9,555 nt of DNA, taken from contig MHFY01000142.1 in the NCBI GenBank assembly GCA_001805375.1, positions 1 through 9,555 of the forward strand, read 5' to 3'. The position numbers and the translations under genes are program-made. How positions within the stretch are numbered: position 1 is the first letter of the stretch; each line of letters begins with the position of its first letter. This DNA comes from Omnitrophica WOR_2 bacterium GWA2_47_8 (GTDB lineage: Bacteria > Omnitrophota > Gorgyraeia > Zapsychrales > GWA2-47-8). A model generated the notes under the pieces. It saw only the letters and a program-made list of their open reading frames with translations, was not told the DNA's origin and did not search any database. This document shows, piece after piece, positions 6,011 through 9,555 of the stretch.

Positions 6011-6424
6011 ATGTTATATAGCGGACTGTTCTTTATTCACATCGTTATTACTATTCTTTTGGGTTTGGTGATCTTAATGCAGTCCGGCCGCGGGGGAGGT
6101 TTGACCGAGGCCTTTGCGTCGGCCGAGTCGATGTTCGGGGCCAAGACCAATGCCTTTATGGTGAAAACGACCACCGTTTTGATCGTGTGTTTTATTGTGA
6201 CCTCAACCAGTCTGACTTATTTATCAAGCCAGAAAAAGCGTTCGCTTATGCCGACCACGATCGCGACACCGCAAAAGATCGACCACACAATTGAAATTCC
6301 TTTAACCGATGAGAAACAGGCAGCGAAACCACAGCAGCCTGCTGATGCTCAAAAGAATACAGAAGCTCAAAGCGCGCCAGAAGCGGCACCCGTTACCGAA
6401 CCCGAACCTCAAACGGCACAATAA
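6011..6424 (+). CDS. secG: SecG preprotein translocase subunit with acidic Pro/Ala/Gln-rich tail
   Basis: SecG is the small third subunit of the SecYEG channel in the inner membrane and assists SecA-driven export. The 137-aa protein has two membrane segments (about 5-23 and 52-71). Between them is the signature loop LMQSGRGGGLTEAF (22-35), followed by SMFGAKT (40-46). This hairpin topology and motif are diagnostic. The core ends near residue 75 with a basic QKKR. Residues 76-137 form a low-complexity tail rich in Pro, Ala, Gln and Glu, likely disordered. Many SecG proteins are 75-110 aa, so the tail is on the long side. tpiA-secG adjacency is common in bacteria, which supports the call. The next gene starts 10 bp after the stop. 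Confidence 0.93.
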   Translation: MLYSGLFFIHIVITILLGLVILMQSGRGGGLTEAFASAESMFGAKTNAFMVKTTTVLIVCFIVTSTSLTYLSSQKKRSLMPTTIATPQKIDHTIEIPLTDEKQAAKPQQPADAQKNTEAQSAPEAAPVTEPEPQTAQ

Positions 6425-6433
6425 AGTCTTCGA

Positions 6434-8161
6434 ATGTCCCATTATAGGAAAAGACCTCTTAACAAGATATTTTCCTTCTTCATCAGTGTCCTCTTCGTTA
6501 TATTTTGCCTATCCCTAGCGTCCGCTGATCCCGATAAGTACGGCGGGGAACTCGTTGTCTCAACTACTTCCGACCCCAAATCCTTTAACGACATCATCGC
6601 CAAGGAAACTTCCACGACCGAAATAACCAGCTTGATGTTTGAGGGATTGACCAAGACAAATGCCTTTACCCTCAAGGTCGAGCCTTTGCTGGCAGAAAGC
6701 TGGGAAGTTACTAAGGACGGGCTCACCTGGATCTTTCATTTGCGCCAGGACGTTCAATGGTTTGACGGAGAGCCTTTTACCGCCGAGGACGTGATTTTTA
6801 CGTTTAATGAGCTTATTTATAATGATGGTATCCCATCGTCTTCAAAAGATATCTTCACCATTGAAGGCCAGCCCTTTAAAGTGGAAAAGATCGATCCTTA
6901 CACCGTCCAATTTACCTTACCGGTCAAATTCGCCCCGTTCTTGCGCGGCATGTCGCAGGCGATCTTGCCCAAGCATAAATTAAAAAAAGCCGTGGATGAA
7001 AGGAAGTTTAATTTCACCTGGGGCATTGATACGCCGGTTTCGGAGATCGTGGGGACGGGCCCGTTTAAATTAGCGAAGTATTCCCCCGGACAGAGGATCG
7101 TCCTGGAAAGGAATCCCCGTTATTGGAAAAAGTCCGAAGACGGCGAGAGCCTTCCTTACCTTAATAAAATTATTTTTGTGATCGTGCAAAGCGCGGATGT
7201 GGAGCTGTTGAAGTTCATGGAAGGAAGCGTGGATAATTATACCCTGCGGGGCATGGATTATCCTTTATTAAAACCGCTGGAGAAGGAAAAAGATTTTACC
7301 ATTTACGATATGGGTCCGGCGATGGGAAGTAACTTTTTATGCTTTAACCTGAACCCGGGGACGAACCCCAACACGAAGAAACCTTTTGTCGCGCCGAACA
7401 AGCTGGCCTGGTTTTCGAATGTGGAATTCCGGCGGGCGGTGGCGCACGCGATCGATAAAAAACAGATCATTGAGATCGTCAAGTACGGATTAGGCTACCC
7501 GCAGGATTCGCCGATGAGCCCGGCCAGCGGATTTTTTTATTATCCCGATGTCCTGAAATACGAATACGACCTGGAAAAAGCCAGGGCCATTTTGGAAAAG
7601 ATCGGTTTTAAAGACCGCAACAATGATGGGATCATTGAGGATGAGAAAGGCAACAAACTTGAATTTAATCTGTTCACCAACGCGGATAATACCGAACGCA
7701 TGGATATTGCCGCTTTGATCCGGCATGATCTGGAGAAATTAGGGATGAGAATAAATTTTCAGCCTGTTGAGTTCAATACCCTGGTCAGTAAATTGACGTC
7801 AACCTATGAATGGGACGCGATCGTGATGGGTTTGACCGGCGGGGTGGAACCGCATTTTGGAAAGAATGTCTGGCATTCCAGCGGCCAGCTTCATCTGTGG
7901 CATCCGAAACAGGAAACACCCGCGACGGAATGGGAAAAGAGGATCGATGACCTCTTTAATAAAGGCGTGCAGGAATTAAATGAGGATAAACGCAAAGTCT
8001 ATTACGATGAGTTTCAGATGATCTCTTCAAAAGAATTGCCGGTCATTTATACGGTCTTAAGCGCCAAGTTATCGGCGGTGCGCAATAAATTCGGCAATCT
8101 GAAACCTTCCAACTATGAAGGTGTCTTTCATAATTTGGAAGAAATATATATTAATAAATAA
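6434..8161 (+). CDS. Periplasmic oligopeptide-type ABC transporter solute-binding protein (SBP family 5)
   Basis: The 575-aa protein begins with a basic n-region (RKRPLNK) and a hydrophobic core (12-28), then ASA at 29-31. This fits signal peptidase I cleavage before DPDKYGG. There is no lipobox, so it is probably a soluble periplasmic protein. The mature part has the family 5 layout (OppA/DppA): GGELVVST at the start, EPLLAESWEVTKDGLTWIFHLR, then FDGEPFTAEDVIFTF, the GTGPFKL segment, the long VEFRRAVAHAIDKKQII region and a C-terminal lobe. It should deliver peptides or similar solutes to the permeases encoded just downstream. DRNNDGIIED (394-403) looks like a calcium loop but is common in this family. 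The ATG has no clear ribosome site; no other in-frame ATG keeps the signal peptide. Confidence 0.92.
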   Translation: MSHYRKRPLNKIFSFFISVLFVIFCLSLASADPDKYGGELVVSTTSDPKSFNDIIAKETSTTEITSLMFEGLTKTNAFTLKVEPLLAESWEVTKDGLTWIFHLRQDVQWFDGEPFTAEDVIFTFNELIYNDGIPSSSKDIFTIEGQPFKVEKIDPYTVQFTLPVKFAPFLRGMSQAILPKHKLKKAVDERKFNFTWGIDTPVSEIVGTGPFKLAKYSPGQRIVLERNPRYWKKSEDGESLPYLNKIIFVIVQSADVELLKFMEGSVDNYTLRGMDYPLLKPLEKEKDFTIYDMGPAMGSNFLCFNLNPGTNPNTKKPFVAPNKLAWFSNVEFRRAVAHAIDKKQIIEIVKYGLGYPQDSPMSPASGFFYYPDVLKYEYDLEKARAILEKIGFKDRNNDGIIEDEKGNKLEFNLFTNADNTERMDIAALIRHDLEKLGMRINFQPVEFNTLVSKLTSTYEWDAIVMGLTGGVEPHFGKNVWHSSGQLHLWHPKQETPATEWEKRIDDLFNKGVQELNEDKRKVYYDEFQMISSKELPVIYTVLSAKLSAVRNKFGNLKPSNYEGVFHNLEEIYINK

Positions 8162-8167
8162 TGGAAA

Positions 8168-8262
8168 GTGATTACGCAGATAAAAAGGCTGGATTACACA
8201 CCTGCCTGCCGGCAGGCAGGGATATCTGTGTAATCTGTGGCTTTAAATCTGTGTAATCTTTT
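8168..8262. repeat. Compound inverted repeat (GATTACACAGAT family) between binding protein and permease
   Basis: Four copies of one word fill this spacer. Two face left: GATTACGCAGAT (8170-8181) and the cut-short GATTACACA (8192-8200). Two face right: ATCTGTGTAATCT at 8224-8236 and again, identical, at 8247-8259. Left and right halves are imperfect reverse complements, so a hairpin of over 30 bp per arm can form, with the 20-bp palindrome at its tip. The spacer is 112 bp and holds no gene. Similar palindromic units between malE and malF in E. coli stabilise the upstream message; a like role here is inference. Confidence 0.7.
8201..8220. repeat. Perfect 20-bp palindrome nested in the compound repeat
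   Basis: CCTGCCTGCCGGCAGGCAGG is identical to its reverse complement. Each arm holds two CTGCC-type units. Removing these 20 bases joins GATTACACA (8192-8200) to GATATCTGTGTAATC (8221-8235), which together are a perfect 24-bp palindrome. The 20-mer therefore looks like a clean insertion. Confidence 0.75.
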
Positions 8263-8273
8263 AAAATAGTCCA

Positions 8274-9242
8274 ATGTTTTCCTATATCTTAAAACGATCA
8301 TTGGTCGCGATCCCCATGCTCCTGGGAATATCCCTCTTGACCTTTATCCTCATGCGGTTGAGCCCGGGGAATTTTTTGGACACCATCCGTCTTGACCCGC
8401 AGATCTCTGAGGAGACGATCGATCATTACAAAACATTGTATCAGTTGGATAAGCCCGTGCTCTGGCAATTCGTGCATTGGATCAAGAATTTGCTGAAAGG
8501 GGAGCTGGGCTATTCCTTTTATTTTAATGTGCCGGTATCGCGGATCATTTCGGATCGGTTGTTTAATACATTCATTTTATCTTTCGCGAGTTTTTTGATC
8601 ACCTGGCTGATCGCGATCCCGTTAGGGATCGCGGCGGCTCTGCACAGAAATAAATTTATGGACCGCGTCATCCAATTTTTTTCTTATGTCTGTCTTTCTT
8701 TACCGAGCTTTTTTCTGGCCATGGTGTTTTTATTCTTGGCCAGCCAGACCGGGATCCTGCCGTTAGGCGGGATGTACAGCCCGCGATTTGATGATCTCAA
8801 TCTTTTGGGCAAGGCAACGGATCTGTTCCTGCATTTAGTGATCCCGGCCCTGGCGCTGTCGTTAGGCGGGATCGCGAGCCTGCAGCGTATCATGCGCGGG
8901 AATATGCTGGAGGTCTTGGGCCAGCAGTATATCCTTTCGGCTAGGGCCAAGGGATTGCCGGAGAACCGGGTGGTCTACAGCCACGCGCTGAGGAATGCGA
9001 TCAATCCGCTGATCACGCTTTTGGGTTATGAGTTTTCTGCTCTCTTAAGCGGGGCGGCCTTGATCGAGATCATCTGCAGCTGGCCCGGCTTGGGCTCGTT
9101 GATGCTGACCGCGGTGCGTTCCAAAGATATTTATCTGGTCATGGCCAATATGCTGTTAGGCGGGGTGCTTTTTATTATCGGCAATTTACTGGCGGATATT
9201 TTGTTGGCCAAGGTTGATCCGAGGATCCGTTATGAAAAGTAA
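8274..9242 (+). CDS. Peptide-type ABC transporter permease, OppB/DppB family
   Basis: The 322-aa inner-membrane protein begins with the typical OppB/DppB N-terminus: a short basic stretch, then a helix ending in LMRLSPGNF (26-34). Several more membrane helices follow, at about 98-122, 134-157, 185-203, 245-265 and 287-312. The EAA loop that contacts the ATPase is present as ILSARAKGLPENRVVYSHAL (220-239). WPGLG (270-274) and the final DPRIRY (315-320) are also family hallmarks. It should form the channel with the OppC-type permease encoded next and receive solute from the upstream binding protein. The ATG follows a palindromic spacer and has no recognisable Shine-Dalgarno. The last 11 bp overlap the next gene, suggesting coupled translation. 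Confidence 0.95.
   Translation: MFSYILKRSLVAIPMLLGISLLTFILMRLSPGNFLDTIRLDPQISEETIDHYKTLYQLDKPVLWQFVHWIKNLLKGELGYSFYFNVPVSRIISDRLFNTFILSFASFLITWLIAIPLGIAAALHRNKFMDRVIQFFSYVCLSLPSFFLAMVFLFLASQTGILPLGGMYSPRFDDLNLLGKATDLFLHLVIPALALSLGGIASLQRIMRGNMLEVLGQQYILSARAKGLPENRVVYSHALRNAINPLITLLGYEFSALLSGAALIEIICSWPGLGSLMLTAVRSKDIYLVMANMLLGGVLFIIGNLLADILLAKVDPRIRYEK
9221..9225 (+). promoter_or_regulatory. Ribosome binding site of the OppC-type gene
   Basis: GAGGA inside the end of the preceding gene lies 6 nt before the ATG at 9232. It fixes the 11-bp overlapping start. Confidence 0.6.
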
Positions 9243-9555
9243 ATCAAAAGAACCAAAACCCATAAGCGAATTTCAGTTGGCGCTGAATAATTTTAAGCGG
9301 AACAGGCTCGCGCATTTTTGCGTTTATCTTCTTTTAGCGCTGTATGGGATGGCCGTGTTCGCGGATTTCCTTTCGCCGTATTCTTTTGAGAATGAAAGCC
9401 GGCAGTATTCGTATTCTCCACCCACACCGATCCATATCATTCATGAAGGAAAAATGACCGCGCCTTTTGTTTACGGCATTGAATTTCATTATGATGAAAA
9501 CCGCAAACGCGTTTTTGAAATGGACAAGACCAAGAAATTTCCCATCCAGCTTTTC
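9232..9555 (+). CDS. Peptide-type ABC transporter permease, OppC/DppC family, 3' partial
   Basis: The frame is open to the right edge (108 codons seen). A polar N-terminus with ISEFQLALNNFKRNRLA (11-27) is typical of OppC/DppC, where a short cytoplasmic helix precedes the first membrane span (about residues 29-48). FADFLSPYSF follows. Then comes a hydrophilic stretch, SPPTPIHIIHEGKM and PFVYGIEFHYDENRK, before any second helix. This extra outward-facing segment is longer than in E. coli OppC and recalls the YejE-like branch of the family. The EAA loop should lie beyond the window. It pairs with the preceding OppB-type permease; the ATPase genes are not in view. The start overlaps the preceding gene by 11 bp. 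Confidence 0.88.
   Translation, partial: MKSKSKEPKPISEFQLALNNFKRNRLAHFCVYLLLALYGMAVFADFLSPYSFENESRQYSYSPPTPIHIIHEGKMTAPFVYGIEFHYDENRKRVFEMDKTKKFPIQLF

Noticed and set aside
6491..6530. Lipoprotein signal in the solute-binding protein
   Set aside because: The only Cys in the hydrophobic core follows Val-Ile-Phe, which does not fit a lipobox; ASA before DPDK fits signal peptidase I better.
7613..7645. EF-hand or dockerin-like calcium loop (DRNNDGIIED)
   Set aside because: The final acidic position of the 12-residue loop is Lys, and such Asp-Gly-rich turns are common in family 5 binding proteins.

Overview
The window is about 9.6 kb of an ordinary bacterial chromosome, densely coding, with roughly balanced GC. 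A secreted, non-lipoprotein ABC solute-binding protein points to a Gram-negative cell plan. The order pgk-tpiA-secG followed by a peptide-type ABC importer, and spacers packed with short palindromes and heptamer repeats, remind me of uncultivated PVC-type lineages such as Omnitrophota. That placement is an impression from gene content, not a demonstrated assignment.

Layout. Positions 2-2717 hold a rightward, tightly packed group. It contains the 3' part of a GDP-L-fucose-synthase-like epimerase, a multi-pass GT-C (GT39-like) glycosyltransferase, and a small ROK-family glucokinase related to polyphosphate glucokinase. The first two suggest surface glycan synthesis. The kinase may feed sugar phosphate into it or into glycolysis. 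A leftward gene (2675-3559) overlaps the kinase end by 43 bp. It encodes an AraC-type DNA-binding domain fused to an O6-alkylguanine-DNA alkyltransferase and lacks the Ada N-terminal sensor domain.

The 278-bp divergent spacer (3560-3837) carries promoters for both directions, two adjoining hairpins, a perfect 16-bp palindrome and a near-consensus sigma70 promoter for the second cluster. That cluster runs rightward to the window end: pgk, tpiA, secG, a family 5 solute-binding protein, an OppB/DppB permease and the start of an OppC/DppC permease. It joins lower glycolysis, the Sec translocon and oligopeptide import. No convincing Rho-independent terminator is visible inside it, so one long operon is plausible.

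The most unusual content is in the cluster's spacers. The pgk-tpiA gap is filled by eight consecutive heptamers of the form G-N5-C. The tpiA-secG gap has several stems, two of which cannot form together in a simple fold. The gap between the binding protein and the permease has a 20-bp palindrome sitting inside a 24-bp palindrome that becomes perfect when the 20 bp are removed. No stretch over 300 bases lacks a gene. I found no tRNA, rRNA, CRISPR array, transposase or integrase.
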